64,000 bases of DNA from Thalassospira sp. (GCF_030690045.1 NZ_JAUYHK010000009.1:1-64000), one strand, 5' to 3'. Positions 50,665-59,789 are shown, counted from the stretch's first letter. Notes: a model not told the origin generated them from the letters alone. A program made the numbers and translations.

Positions 50665-50828
50665 CGTGGGGGCCTCGGGTTACATGGGTGCCGGGAAAGC
50701 AAATGAATTCATGCAGCCCGCCATTGGACCGCGGCGGTTTTATAACCATCCGTTAACGGTCTGTAAATGGTACCATTGCCCAACGGCGACATGGCACAGT
50801 TGCACAATGCCGCCATCCTTTGCAAATC

Positions 50829-51824
50829 TTATGATTTCCGCCGATCTGCCCGCAATAACAGCCCCCGGTCACTGGCAATCTGGCGCAACGCCCCTTCAAG
50901 GGCATCAATCGCCGCCTGTGCCGCCAAAGACGCCACCGATCCCCATCTTTCATCCAGCCGCCCGTGGGGCACGGCATTATTCTGCACCATCTGTCCCAGT
51001 TCTGCCCCGCCATGATCCAGAATCATCCAGGTGATGCTGACCCGGTCCATCGCCTCGCCAGTTTTATTGTTGGCCGGTTTCACCTCAATACTGGCACTCA
51101 GCACAACGGTTTGTTCGTCAATCTCGTGGCCAATCTCGATCCCCTTGTTTTGCAGGAACGCCGATGCTGATCGCAACAGGGCCTCGTTGCCATCACCGGA
51201 CGCACCAGCAAAATCAAACAGGGCAATTTTCATCGGCAAGGCCATTTTGACCGTTTGACGGTCCCCGCCGATCAAGGATGCCACTGCGTTGGCCGGTGCC
51301 GCGACCAGATCATCGAACGCCAGTTCGACCGGATCAGGTTTTTCACCTTTCAGGCGCTTTATTTCCGGCACAAGATGATCAGGGACTTGCAGATTGCCTT
51401 CCTCCGCCCCTTCGGGCGGTGGGGCAAACCATGCTTCCACAGCCAGATCTCCCGGACTTTGAATCGATTCAATCGCCAGCATATCCTTGTTATACAAAAC
51501 CCAGGTCACATCCAGACTGGCACTTTCGGCCCCGGCAAGGCGGGCCTCAACCACCGGGCGCAAAATATAATCACCACCCACCTGACTGTCGCTAAACGCC
51601 GGAATGTCATGGCCACGCAGGGCGCGTGCCATCGCGCGTGCCAGATGCATTCCTGCCCCGTCGGGCAAATCCCCGGCCTGCTCGACCCGCACAGCAGCCG
51701 CATCGCGCAGCACCAGTAAATCCGGATTGTTTTCACGTCCGGCCCCTTCAAACGGGCGGGGAACCTGACCACATCCGGCCAGAACAATCAGGCATAAAAC
51801 AGAAATCAAAAACCGTATTTTCAT
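50829..51824 (-). CDS. Hypothetical lipoprotein
   Basis: A 331-residue protein with a lipoprotein signal: KIRFLISVLCLIVLAGCGQ gives a lipobox LAGC with the lipidated Cys at residue 18. The mature part has no family I recognise; it includes DITRP-like PVVEARLAGAESASLDVTWVLYNKDMLAIESIQS. A late segment (EAMDRVSITWMILDHGGAELGQMVQNNAVPHG) might be a beta-rich domain. The predicted site is the outer or inner membrane face in the periplasm. It begins 4 bp after the possible small peptide ORF and has only a weak ribosome-binding site, so translational coupling is possible. Confidence 0.75.
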   Translation of the reverse strand: MKIRFLISVLCLIVLAGCGQVPRPFEGAGRENNPDLLVLRDAAAVRVEQAGDLPDGAGMHLARAMARALRGHDIPAFSDSQVGGDYILRPVVEARLAGAESASLDVTWVLYNKDMLAIESIQSPGDLAVEAWFAPPPEGAEEGNLQVPDHLVPEIKRLKGEKPDPVELAFDDLVAAPANAVASLIGGDRQTVKMALPMKIALFDFAGASGDGNEALLRSASAFLQNKGIEIGHEIDEQTVVLSASIEVKPANNKTGEAMDRVSITWMILDHGGAELGQMVQNNAVPHGRLDERWGSVASLAAQAAIDALEGALRQIASDRGLLLRADRRKS

Positions 51825-51828
51825 GCGA

Positions 51829-51897
51829 TCACATCAACACGCAACCGACCATCGCGACGATAATCATAAATAAAAACAACATCATTAAATGGGGCAT
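51829..51897 (-). CDS. Possible 22-residue hydrophobic membrane peptide
   Basis: A short reading frame with GGAG about 7 bases before the ATG. It encodes MPHLMMLFLFMIIVAMVGCV followed by LM, almost entirely hydrophobic, long enough for one membrane helix. It lies between pgeF and the lipoprotein gene on the same strand; its stop is 4 bp before the lipoprotein ATG. It may be a real small membrane protein, a leader that couples translation of the lipoprotein, or a chance ORF. Confidence 0.35.
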   Translation of the reverse strand: MPHLMMLFLFMIIVAMVGCVLM

Positions 51898-51936
51898 CTC
51901 AAATCTCCAAGGCGGCACTGGCCGCCAGACGCGGTG

Positions 51937-52746
51937 TTATGGATGCAACATGATCGCGGATAATTGCCGCCCGTAATCCGGTTCCCCGCGCAGGGTGGTA
52001 CGCCGGTAACTGTAAAACAAGTCTTCTTCAGCCAGGGTATCACGTGGCAAAACCTCGACCTTGGCAATACCGGTCGCCACCGTGCGCCGCCGCACATATT
52101 CCGGCAAATCAAACATGAAATGCCCGGACCGAACGGATGGATCGAACAGATCCGCATTCCCCGACGGACCCGACAGGATGGTATCGCGAAATGTCGCATC
52201 GACCTCATACGATGCCCGACCAATACAGGGGCCAATGGCGGCAATAATATGGGTGCGTTGTGCCCCCAATTGTTCCATTGCCACCACCGTACTTTCGGAT
52301 ATTCCGGCAAAGGACCCACGCCAGCCCGAATGGGCCGCACCAATCACCCGTGCGACCGGATCACAAAACAGCACCGGCGTACAATCGGCAGTCAGGATTC
52401 CCAGCATGATATCGGGCCGGTCGGTGACCATCGCATCGGCCTTGGGTGCTTCGTCCCTTGTCAGCGGCCGGTCCAGCCGGGCAACATTCACACCATGCAC
52501 CTGATAGACTGTGGTCAGGCGATCTGCGCCAACGCCAAAGGCGGCGGCGGCACGATTGCGGTTTTCGGCGACGCGGTGCGTACTGTCATCCGACCCGAAA
52601 CCGACATTCAACCCGGCATGAATGCCATCACTGACCCCGCCCTTGCGGGTGAAAAAACCGTGTTTGATGCCCGATACTGCCCCAAGCCCGTTAGAAACCA
52701 GCAGCATCGGGATTTCGTTATCTGTTGAAATGGCGTGATCTGACAT
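51937..52746 (-). CDS. pgeF: Laccase-domain polyphenol/peptidoglycan editing protein PgeF (YfiH)
   Basis: A 269-residue YfiH-family protein that removes mis-incorporated Ser from peptidoglycan precursors or acts as a purine nucleosidase in some members. It has GLGAVSGIKHGFFTRKGGVSDGIHAGLNVGFGSDD, the Zn site residues in LGILTADCTPVLFCDPVARVIGAAHSGWRGSFAGI, and the final His in AIGPCIGRASYEVDATFRD. The ATG at 52746 falls 22 bp after the methyltransferase stop. Confidence 0.92.
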   Translation of the reverse strand: MSDHAISTDNEIPMLLVSNGLGAVSGIKHGFFTRKGGVSDGIHAGLNVGFGSDDSTHRVAENRNRAAAAFGVGADRLTTVYQVHGVNVARLDRPLTRDEAPKADAMVTDRPDIMLGILTADCTPVLFCDPVARVIGAAHSGWRGSFAGISESTVVAMEQLGAQRTHIIAAIGPCIGRASYEVDATFRDTILSGPSGNADLFDPSVRSGHFMFDLPEYVRRRTVATGIAKVEVLPRDTLAEEDLFYSYRRTTLRGEPDYGRQLSAIMLHP

Positions 52747-52768
52747 GACAGGTCCCTGATTTCCCTGA

Positions 52769-53887
52769 TTATCCTTCAACACCACTGACACAGGGTGGCG
52801 GTGCACTGTTGCGACCATAGGCGATCATCACTTTAAAAAGCGTTCCCATTTGCGCCGGTGAAATCAACCGTTGCAACGCGCTGTCAATTTCAAGTGCCTG
52901 CAACGGATCCGCCGATTGTTTCAGCAATTCCGCCCGCGCCTCGATACCCAGCATTTTCAAAAAGGTGCCCTGGGTCAAAACCGCACTGGTGCGGGCATCT
53001 GCCTCGGTTATGGTACGCGACAGCGCCCCGAAATCAACATGCGCTGTCAAATCGGCATCGCCTGGCGTTTGCAAAACATCATAATATTTATGGTCACGCA
53101 CCGCCTGCAAGGTTTCGCCAAAGGCGCTGTGCGCATGACCATAATCGATAATCAGGGCCACCCCGCCATGATCATTCATCCGGTGGGCCATCTGGTCGGC
53201 AATGGCAATGGCAGGTGCACAACATTCAAACATGTCGCCCGGCTTTGCCGTGCCACGCAAATGCACCGGGATCAGGGCGTCGGCAATGGGCGTTTCCTGC
53301 CCACGGACAAAACACAAATGACCGCTATCGGCCTCCATCGCCACCAATCGTTCGCACCAGCCCGAATTGCCGCGCTCAAACTGCCGGACCGGCAGAGCAT
53401 CAAAAAATTCATTGGCAATCACAATCATCGGCACCCCCGGCGTATCGGGCACCGCATCAAAACTTTCATGCCAAACCGCAGGCACGCCATACGGCATGAT
53501 GGCGGCTTGTTGATAGTTGCGCAAAACCGGGCTGGTTTCGACAAACCGGATGGTAATCGCATCGTAAAATCCCGGCACCATTTTCACGGCGCGCAGGGCA
53601 TCGGCCATCAGGGTGCCGCGACCTGGCCCCAATTCAACCAGATGACATTTCGATGGTGCGCCCATTTGCTGCCATGTGACCGCCGCCCACAGGCCGATCA
53701 ATTCACCAAACATCTGGCTGATTTCAGGGGCGGTGATAAAATCCCCCCCCCGGCCCAGCGGATCACGCTTGCGATAATATCCCAGTTCGGGATGCGCCAG
53801 TGCCTCGTTCATATAATCGGCAATACTGATCGGCCCTTGCAGGGCGATCCGGCGTTTCAACACATCAATCAGGGCAGTATCGGTCAC
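52769..53887 (-). CDS. MidA-type (NDUFAF7-like) SAM-dependent methyltransferase
   Basis: A 372-residue protein of COG1565 type. The SAM-binding motif is CHLVELGPGRGTLMADALRAVK, preceded by the family block YMNEALAHPELGYYRKRDPLGRGGDFITAPEISQMFGELIGLWAA. The mitochondrial homologue NDUFAF7 dimethylates an Arg of the complex I NuoD-equivalent subunit, so a role in NADH dehydrogenase assembly is plausible. Its start overlaps the lgt stop by 4 bp (ATGA). Confidence 0.9.
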   Translation of the reverse strand: MTDTALIDVLKRRIALQGPISIADYMNEALAHPELGYYRKRDPLGRGGDFITAPEISQMFGELIGLWAAVTWQQMGAPSKCHLVELGPGRGTLMADALRAVKMVPGFYDAITIRFVETSPVLRNYQQAAIMPYGVPAVWHESFDAVPDTPGVPMIVIANEFFDALPVRQFERGNSGWCERLVAMEADSGHLCFVRGQETPIADALIPVHLRGTAKPGDMFECCAPAIAIADQMAHRMNDHGGVALIIDYGHAHSAFGETLQAVRDHKYYDVLQTPGDADLTAHVDFGALSRTITEADARTSAVLTQGTFLKMLGIEARAELLKQSADPLQALEIDSALQRLISPAQMGTLFKVMIAYGRNSAPPPCVSGVEG

Positions 53888-54705
53888 GCAGCCTTCCCGT
53901 CTTTCATCCGTAGCGGCGGGTTTTTCAGGCCATAAACCGCAACTGCCCCACCAATTAGAACCATCGGGATCGACAATAACTGCCCCATCGACGCGCCAAA
54001 AGCCAACAGACCCAGTTGCGCATCCGGTTCGCGGAAAAATTCGATGATAATCCGTGAAATGCCATAACCCGCCAGAAAAGTGCCCCCAATGACGCCGGGC
54101 CGCGACCGCAGATTGTCGCTACGCGACAGCACAAACAGAATGACAAACAGGATCAGGCCTTCCAGAAAGGCTTCGTAAAGCTGGCTGGGATGGCGCGGCA
54201 ACGGCCCGCCATTGGGAAATACCATGCCCCACGCAACATCGGTGGTGCGGCCAAACAATTCGCCATTGATGAAATTGGCGATCCGGCCAAAAAACAGGCC
54301 AATCGGCGCGGCGGCGGCCACGGCATCGACAATGGCAAGAAACGACAATCCCCGGTACCGTGCAAACAGCCAAACCGCAGCAATCACGCCAACCATGCCA
54401 CCATGAAACGCCATACCACCCTGCCAGACTTTCAGGATATTGCCCGGATGATCCAGATAATAATCCAGATTGTAAAACAGCACATACCCAACACGGCCGC
54501 CCAGAATCACGCCCAAAGTCGCCCAGAACAACAAATCATCAACCTGCGCACGGGTCATGGCGTGCGGCGTTCTGCCGACATAGGCAATGACATAGCGCCA
54601 GCCCAGCAACAGCCCGGCAATATAAGCCAGCGCATACCAGCGTAACGCCAGCGGACCAATCTGGATGGCGACGGGATCAATTGCCGGAAAGGCAAGACTG
54701 AACAT
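53884..54705 (-). CDS. lgt: Prolipoprotein diacylglyceryl transferase
   Basis: A 273-residue membrane enzyme that attaches diacylglycerol to lipobox cysteines. It has seven predicted membrane segments and the Lgt signature GLFFGRIANFINGELFGRTTDVAWGMVFPNGGPLPRHPSQLYEAFLEG. The Arg-rich active site is complete. It precedes midA-like and pgeF in one minus-strand operon (ATGA overlap, then 22 bp). The lipoprotein gene nearby is a potential substrate. Confidence 0.95.
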   Translation of the reverse strand: MFSLAFPAIDPVAIQIGPLALRWYALAYIAGLLLGWRYVIAYVGRTPHAMTRAQVDDLLFWATLGVILGGRVGYVLFYNLDYYLDHPGNILKVWQGGMAFHGGMVGVIAAVWLFARYRGLSFLAIVDAVAAAAPIGLFFGRIANFINGELFGRTTDVAWGMVFPNGGPLPRHPSQLYEAFLEGLILFVILFVLSRSDNLRSRPGVIGGTFLAGYGISRIIIEFFREPDAQLGLLAFGASMGQLLSIPMVLIGGAVAVYGLKNPPLRMKDGKAA

Positions 54706-54788
54706 CAGGAGGGCTCCGTTATGCGGGCTAAGTCATGATTGGAAAACAGTTCCTGCCCGACAAACTGGGCAGCAACATGGCATATCCT

Positions 54789-55775
54789 TTATCGGAACGG
54801 ATCATCGGTCGCCAGATAATCCCGGATATATTGCCCCACCCCGTCTTCCAGCGACGTCATCGGTGCCGCATATCCGGCTGCACGCAGCTTGGTCATGTCG
54901 GCCTGGGTGAAATACTGATATTTGTCGCGAATGGCCTCGGGGGTTGGCACATATCCGATATCGGGCGTCTTCCCCATTGCATGGAAAACGGCGGTCGCCA
55001 GATCCTTGAAACTTCTGGCCTGACCGGTACCAATATTAAACAGGTCCGATACCTGCGGATTGTCATACAGCCACAGAATGATATTGACGACATCACCCAC
55101 CCAGACAAAATCGCGCAATTGCCCGCCATCCTCATAATCAGGATGATGGGATTTGAACAGGGTCGCTTTTTCCCCGGCCGACACTTTGTCATACATCTGC
55201 GATACCACAGACCGCATACCGCCCTTATGATATTCATTGGGGCCGTAAACATTGAAAAATTTCAGACCTGCCCATTGTTTGGGGCGGAAACTGTTTTGAT
55301 CCAGAATGCGGCGAAACCGCCGGTCGGTCAGATGCTTGGACCAGCCATAGGCATTCAGCGGTTGCAGTTTTGCCAGACTTTCCGGGTCAAACGCATCGGC
55401 AAACCCCTGTGTGCCATCGCCATAGGTCGCCGCCGACGACGCATAAATCAGCCGGGTGGACCGGCGCGCGCACCATTCCCACAGGTCGGTGGTCAGCCGG
55501 AAATTGTTTTCGATGATTTTATCGGCATCGCGTTCGGTGGTCGCTGAAATGGCCCCCATGTGAAAAATGGCATCAATGTCATCGGGATGCGCATCCAGAA
55601 ACGCCGACAAATGATCCGGATGCACAATATCGCGAATTTCACGTTTGGCGATGTTGCGCCACTTGATCCCGTCGCGCAACCGGTCAACAACAACAATGTC
55701 GGTTTCCCCGCGTTCTTCAAGGGCGGCAACAATATTGGACCCGATAAATCCGGCCCCACCGGTTACGATGATCAT
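54789..55775 (-). CDS. hldD: ADP-L-glycero-D-manno-heptose 6-epimerase
   Basis: A 328-residue short-chain-dehydrogenase-fold epimerase for LPS inner-core heptose. The NAD motif is MIIVTGGAGFIGSNIVAALEERG; the catalytic Tyr/Lys pair is in NAYGWSKHLTDRRF; HldD-specific stretches are DIDAIFHMGAISATTERDADKIIENN and GLKFFNVYGPNEYHKGGMRSVV. The ATG at 55775 is favoured on family start. Its presence shows the organism makes heptose-containing LPS. Confidence 0.94.
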   Translation of the reverse strand: MIIVTGGAGFIGSNIVAALEERGETDIVVVDRLRDGIKWRNIAKREIRDIVHPDHLSAFLDAHPDDIDAIFHMGAISATTERDADKIIENNFRLTTDLWEWCARRSTRLIYASSAATYGDGTQGFADAFDPESLAKLQPLNAYGWSKHLTDRRFRRILDQNSFRPKQWAGLKFFNVYGPNEYHKGGMRSVVSQMYDKVSAGEKATLFKSHHPDYEDGGQLRDFVWVGDVVNIILWLYDNPQVSDLFNIGTGQARSFKDLATAVFHAMGKTPDIGYVPTPEAIRDKYQYFTQADMTKLRAAGYAAPMTSLEDGVGQYIRDYLATDDPFR

Positions 55776-55968
55776 TGTATTCTCCTGCTCTGCGCGGAAC
55801 CTGATGTTTCTTGCGTCCTTTATAGGCAGCCCCCCGGCGCAGGGCAATACGGCGCGACACCAATGGACAATATCTTTGATCCCTGCCTTGCCCGCCGCCC
55901 GTCACCCACCTATGATAGAGTGCGCTGATCATCGGATCAGGACCACCCCATGCAAGCCGGAGAAACAA

Positions 55969-56280
55969 ATGCAGATCAACAACCGTCTTCTTGATGACCT
56001 GACCCGTGTCACCAACAGCGCACTGGGCACCATGACCGGCGTGAAGGGCGAGGTCGATGCCCTGATCCGGCAGCAATTTGAAAAAATCCTTGCAACGATG
56101 GATATGGTCACGCGCGAGGAATTTGACGTGGTACGCGAAATCGCCGCTCGCGCCAGCCTGCGCGCCGACGCCATGGAACAGCAAGTCGCCAAACTCGAAT
56201 CCCGTCTGGCCGCGCTGGAATCCGCCAAACCGGCGGCAAAACCGGCCCCCCGCAAGACGACAGCGAAAAAAGACGCATAA
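55969..56280 (+). CDS. ubiK: UbiK-type ubiquinone biosynthesis accessory factor (BMFP domain)
   Basis: A 103-residue coiled-coil protein: RLLDDLTRVTNSALGTMTGVKGEVDALIRQQFEKILATMDMVTREEFDVVREIAARASLRADAMEQQVAKLESRLAALE is the BMFP/UbiK coiled coil. The C-terminus is Lys/Ala/Pro-rich. UbiK supports ubiquinone synthesis in the UbiJ complex and binds lipids. The ATG at 55969 has AGAAACAAAT and GGAGA upstream. It is divergent from hldD. Confidence 0.88.
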   Translation: MQINNRLLDDLTRVTNSALGTMTGVKGEVDALIRQQFEKILATMDMVTREEFDVVREIAARASLRADAMEQQVAKLESRLAALESAKPAAKPAPRKTTAKKDA

Positions 56281-56404
56281 ACCGCCCACCGTCCCCATAT
56301 GATATGGCACACGCATCACCCCATTATGCACAGCAGTTGCAAGGTGGTGCGCCGGGCTCTATAGTGCGCGCCCTTTGGCACACGCAGGAACTGATTGAAT
56401 TTTG

Positions 56405-56911
56405 ATGACCGACCGATTGCATGATGACAGTGAACTGGGCGACGACAATCCGCTGGTACTTGTCGAGGATATCGCACGCACCAATGACTGGAGTCTGGAA
56501 CGGCGCACCGATGATGAAATCGTCGTCGAAATTCCAGGGCACTGGTGTACCTATCTGGTATATTTCACGTGGCGCGAAGATGCCGAGGCCCTGCATATCG
56601 CCTGTTGTTACGATCTGTTCGTGCCCGAGCCGCTGCGACCTCGCATTTATGAATTGCTGTCGAAATGCAATGAACAGCTTTGGCTGGGCCATTTCAGCCT
56701 GTGGCAGGATGAAAACATGCCACTGTTTCGCCATACCCTGTTATTTGGCGGCGACATGCCCCCCGCCACCGAACAGTTTGAAGAACTGATCGAGATCGCC
56801 ATTTCCGAATGTGAACGGTTTTTCCCGGCCTTTAATTTTGTACTGGGACAGGGCAAAACCCCGGACGAGGCCCTGACACATTCGATGCTGGAACCGCAGG
56901 GACAGGCATAA
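56405..56911 (+). CDS. YbjN-domain protein
   Basis: A 168-residue protein matching the YbjN family: NDWSLERRTDDEIVVEIPGHWCTYLVYFTWREDAEALHIACCYDLFVPEPLRPRIYELLSKCNEQLWLGHFSLWQDENMPLFRHTLLFGG. The family is soluble and linked to stress and motility phenotypes; a sensory or chaperone role is unclear. It lies between ubiK and proC on the same strand. The second of two adjacent start codons is used. Confidence 0.85.
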   Translation: MTDRLHDDSELGDDNPLVLVEDIARTNDWSLERRTDDEIVVEIPGHWCTYLVYFTWREDAEALHIACCYDLFVPEPLRPRIYELLSKCNEQLWLGHFSLWQDENMPLFRHTLLFGGDMPPATEQFEELIEIAISECERFFPAFNFVLGQGKTPDEALTHSMLEPQGQA

Positions 56912-57065
56912 GGCCGCACCCGCAATCCTTTTGCCAACCTGTTTTGCAATTTCCCGCCCGCCCCTTGCCGGGGTCGGTGTCTTGACCCATGTTCTGATCA
57001 ACGCTACGGCTTGTTCTGGTTGCCAGCAGGCAACAGGTACAGGCATGTCAAAAGCGGAGCGATAG

Positions 57066-57881
57066 ATGAATATCAGAATGTTGCTGGTCGGATGCGGCAA
57101 GATGGGGGGTGCCATGCTGGAAGGCTGGCTGGCTCGCGGTCTTAGGGCGGACAATGTTTATGTCATCGAACAGGAAGATACCGCCGAAAAACTGGAATCC
57201 CGGCTGGGCGTTCATGGCATTTCCGACCCGACCAATCTGCCGGAGGATTTCATCCCGCAAGTCGTCCTGTTTGCCGTCAAACCCCAGGTTCTGCCCGATA
57301 TCATTGCAGCCTATAAACCGCTGGTGCGGGCGGAAACGGTTTTTCTGTCGGTGGCGGCTGGCCGTACATCTGCCTTTTTTACCCGTCATCTTGGCGACAC
57401 GGCGCGTATTGTTCGGGCCATGCCCAATACCCCGGCGGCAGTGTCGCGTGGCATGACGGTGATGTTCCCGACCGATATCGTCAGTATGGCCCAACGCGAC
57501 ATGTGCGAAAGCCTTTTGACCAGTGTCGGGATGGTGTCGTGGATTACGGATGAAAGCCTGATGGATGCGGTTACCGCCCTGTCGGGCAGTGGCCCGGCCT
57601 ATATATTCCATCTGGTCGAGGCGATGGCAAAGGCCGGCGAAGCCGCCGGACTGCCTGCCGATCAGGCAATGATTCTGGCCCGACAAACCGTCGTCGGGGC
57701 GGGTTTCTTGCTTGATGATAGTGATGAAACTGCGTCCACCCTGCGCGAAAATGTCACTAGCCCCGGTGGCACCACCGCCGCCGCACTTGGCGTTTTGATG
57801 GATCCGGAAACCGGCCTGACGCCACTTATGATCCGGGCAGTCGAAGCGGCACGTAAACGATCTGTGGAATTGGCCGGATAA
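57066..57881 (+). CDS. proC: Pyrroline-5-carboxylate reductase
   Basis: A 271-residue enzyme for the last proline step. The NAD(P) motif is MLLVGCGKMGGAMLEGWL; FAVKPQVLPDI and RAMPNTPAAVSRGMTVMFP match ProC, and the C-terminal dimer helix is DAVTALSGSGPAYIFHLVEAMAKAGEAAGLPADQAMILARQTVVGAG. It starts 154 bp after the ybjN-like gene; TetR follows 44 bp later. Confidence 0.95.
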   Translation: MNIRMLLVGCGKMGGAMLEGWLARGLRADNVYVIEQEDTAEKLESRLGVHGISDPTNLPEDFIPQVVLFAVKPQVLPDIIAAYKPLVRAETVFLSVAAGRTSAFFTRHLGDTARIVRAMPNTPAAVSRGMTVMFPTDIVSMAQRDMCESLLTSVGMVSWITDESLMDAVTALSGSGPAYIFHLVEAMAKAGEAAGLPADQAMILARQTVVGAGFLLDDSDETASTLRENVTSPGGTTAAALGVLMDPETGLTPLMIRAVEAARKRSVELAG

Positions 57882-57925
57882 CACCGTCCCCCACCGGCCC
57901 ATCGATAACCCGCAAGGAGGTTCTG

Positions 57926-58630
57926 ATGCCTGCCAAAAAAGACCCACAACAGAAAATCATTGATGCCGCCCTTGATCTGGCCGCGGCTGAGCCGTGGCGC
58001 CAGATCACCCTTGTCGATATTGCCCGCCATGCCACCATCGACATGGTTACCCTGTATGGTCAGTTCAGCAGCAAGGCCGACATTCTGCGGGCCTGGGTTC
58101 GGGATATCGACCGGCAGGTTCTGGCCGGGCTAAATGATGATGACTTCACCGAATCGCGACGCGACCGTCTGTTTGACATCATCATGGCCCGGTTTGATGC
58201 CCTGGCCCCGCGAAAGGCCGCTTTGCGCTCGATCCTGCATGACAGGGGCGACCTTGCCCTGACCGATGCGTCAGGATCGGTCAAAACCATGATGACATCA
58301 ATGCGCTGGATGCTGGAGGCATCAGGTTTTGAAACCGGTGGCCTTCGCGGGTCCCTGCGCATCGTTGGAATCAGTGCGGTTTATGCCCGCTGTTTCCGAC
58401 AGTGGTTAAAAGATGACAGCCCCGATCTTGGCCCGACCATGTCGGCACTGGATCGGGAATTGATTCGCGGGCGGCTCTGGGACAAACGCCTGACCCGTGG
58501 CACCGAAAAACTGGAGAATCTGGGCAAAAAAATTCGTGCCAATTGCTGCAAATTTCCCCAAAAGCCCGCGACCGGGACCCAGAACACACATAATGAGGCA
58601 ACAGGCCGCCCGGTAGAAACAGCAGGGTAA
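57926..58630 (+). CDS. TetR-family transcriptional regulator
   Basis: A 234-residue TetR protein. The N-terminal helix-turn-helix is QQKIIDAALDLAAAEPWRQITLVDIARHATIDMVTLYGQFSSKADILRAWVRDIDRQVL. The C-terminal ligand domain is all-helical. The gene is preceded by a strong AAGGAGG ribosome-binding site. Its context, between proC and the phasin gene, suggests but does not prove a link to carbon storage. An extra tail follows the usual end. Confidence 0.88.
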   Translation: MPAKKDPQQKIIDAALDLAAAEPWRQITLVDIARHATIDMVTLYGQFSSKADILRAWVRDIDRQVLAGLNDDDFTESRRDRLFDIIMARFDALAPRKAALRSILHDRGDLALTDASGSVKTMMTSMRWMLEASGFETGGLRGSLRIVGISAVYARCFRQWLKDDSPDLGPTMSALDRELIRGRLWDKRLTRGTEKLENLGKKIRANCCKFPQKPATGTQNTHNEATGRPVETAG

Positions 58631-58728
58631 CATTTTGATAAGAAACAACCTTTCCAGAAAATAACCCAAGGTTATAATTATGTCAAAAAACTTTAACCCC
58701 AGATTTTTGTGCAGTGCAAAATAAATCC

Positions 58729-58757
58729 TTGACTGCGGTGCAGCATTTTGACATAGT
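58729..58757 (+). promoter_or_regulatory. Phasin promoter overlapped by a PhaR-like operator
   Basis: TTGACT (58729-58734), 17 bp, CATAGT (58752-58757) form a sigma-70-type promoter facing the phasin gene. Within it CTGC-GGT-GCAG (58733-58743) matches the PhaR operator CTGC-N3/4-GCAG, and extra TGCAG half-sites flank it (58709 region, 58757 region). PhaR is the repressor of phasin genes in several alphaproteobacteria. The rest of the 198-bp gap (58631-58728) is AT-rich. Confidence 0.55.
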
Positions 58758-58828
58758 GCAGTTGGAATTCAGCGGCGCACATCGAAGCGCCTCGTCCCAA
58801 AACACGTAACTTAGATGGAGTGCAAACC

Positions 58829-59281
58829 ATGACCGCCGCGAAAAAAGCAACCAACCCGTTCTTTGATGTCGATTTCACCAAATTCACCACCGACTTCAAG
58901 CTTCCGGGTGTTGACGTCAACGAAATGATGGCCTTTCAGCGCAAGAATATTGAAGCCCTGACCAAAGCCAACAAAGTGGCTTTCGATGGCTTTCAGGCTG
59001 TTGCCCAGCGTCAGAGCGAAATCTTCAAATCGCTTCTCGAACAGGTCACCAGCCAGAGCAAGGGCTTCTCGACCACTTCGACCGAAAATCCGATGGAAGC
59101 CGCTGCAAAGCAAGCTGAAGTCGCCAAGGATGCCTATGAATCCGCCCTTGCCAATGCCAAGGAACTGACCGGACTCGTCAGCAAATCGCAGGAAGAAGCA
59201 ACTGCTCTGCTTCAGGCCCGTTTTTCTGAATCCCTCGACGAACTGAAGGCTGCGATCTCCAAGGCCGCTGCCTCCAAGTAA
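58829..59281 (+). CDS. Phasin family protein (PHA-granule-associated)
   Basis: A 150-residue Ala/Lys-rich phasin: NEMMAFQRKNIEALTKANKVAFDGFQAVAQRQSEIFKSLLEQV and AAKQAEVAKDAYESALANAKELTGLVSKSQEEATALLQARFSESLDELKAAI. Phasins coat polyhydroxyalkanoate granules. It is preceded by TGGAG 8 bases before the ATG at 58829, and by a PhaR-like operator. No PHA synthase is in the window. A double hairpin follows. Confidence 0.9.
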   Translation: MTAAKKATNPFFDVDFTKFTTDFKLPGVDVNEMMAFQRKNIEALTKANKVAFDGFQAVAQRQSEIFKSLLEQVTSQSKGFSTTSTENPMEAAAKQAEVAKDAYESALANAKELTGLVSKSQEEATALLQARFSESLDELKAAISKAAASK

Positions 59282-59340
59282 TTTGATAACTTCCCGTTAT
59301 CAAACTGCGGCAGGATCAACTGGTCCTGCCGCTTTTTTTT
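59282..59340 (+). terminator. Double hairpin and terminator after the phasin gene
   Basis: TTTGATAAC/GTTATCAAA (59282-59304) is a first hairpin just after the stop codon. GCGGCAGGA/TCCTGCCGC (59307-59332) with eight T (59333-59340) is a strong intrinsic terminator. The first may protect the mRNA 3' end. Confidence 0.85.
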
Positions 59341-59434
59341 GCCCGGACTCCTGATCTTCATCCCTCCCCGACATTTTCTTTGCCATACCGGTCAATGCCG
59401 GTAGGGTCGGGACATAAATTTCAGGAGACATAAT

Positions 59435-59779
59435 ATGAGCGACATCAGTTTTGATGATTTTCTAAAGGTCGATATCCGGGTCGGCACCGTGATTGACGCC
59501 CAGACCTTCCCCGAGGCCCGCCGCCCGGCCCTGAAAATGTGGGTCGATTTCGGGCCGGAAATCGGGGTGAAAAAAACATCTGCCCAGATCACCAAATATT
59601 ACACGCCCGAAACCCTGATCGGGGTTCAGGTTGCCGGGGTTGTCAATTTTCCCCCGCGCCAGATCGGCCCGTTCATGTCGGAATTTCTTGCCCTGGGCTT
59701 CCCCGACGGTACCGAGGATCACGGCATTGTCCTGATCCGGCCAGAACGCAAGGTACCCGATGGCGGTCGGATGTTCTGA
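59435..59779 (+). CDS. csaA: CsaA-like tRNA-binding-domain protein
   Basis: A 114-residue OB-fold protein: DFLKVDIRVGTVIDAQTFPEARRPALKMWVDFGPEIGVKKTSAQITKYYTPETLIGVQVAGVVNFPPRQIGPFMSEFLALGFPDGTEDHGIVLIRPERKVPDGGRMF. This is the CsaA family, a proposed secretion chaperone with tRNA-binding ability. Length is normal. It is transcribed alone, converging on fpr across a shared terminator. Confidence 0.92.
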   Translation: MSDISFDDFLKVDIRVGTVIDAQTFPEARRPALKMWVDFGPEIGVKKTSAQITKYYTPETLIGVQVAGVVNFPPRQIGPFMSEFLALGFPDGTEDHGIVLIRPERKVPDGGRMF

Positions 59780-59789
59780 CCTGAGACCA

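Noticed and set aside
58635-58648. FNR-like site TTGATAAGAAACAA upstream of the phasin gene
   Set aside because: One mismatch and far from the identified promoter; no functional reason for low-oxygen control.
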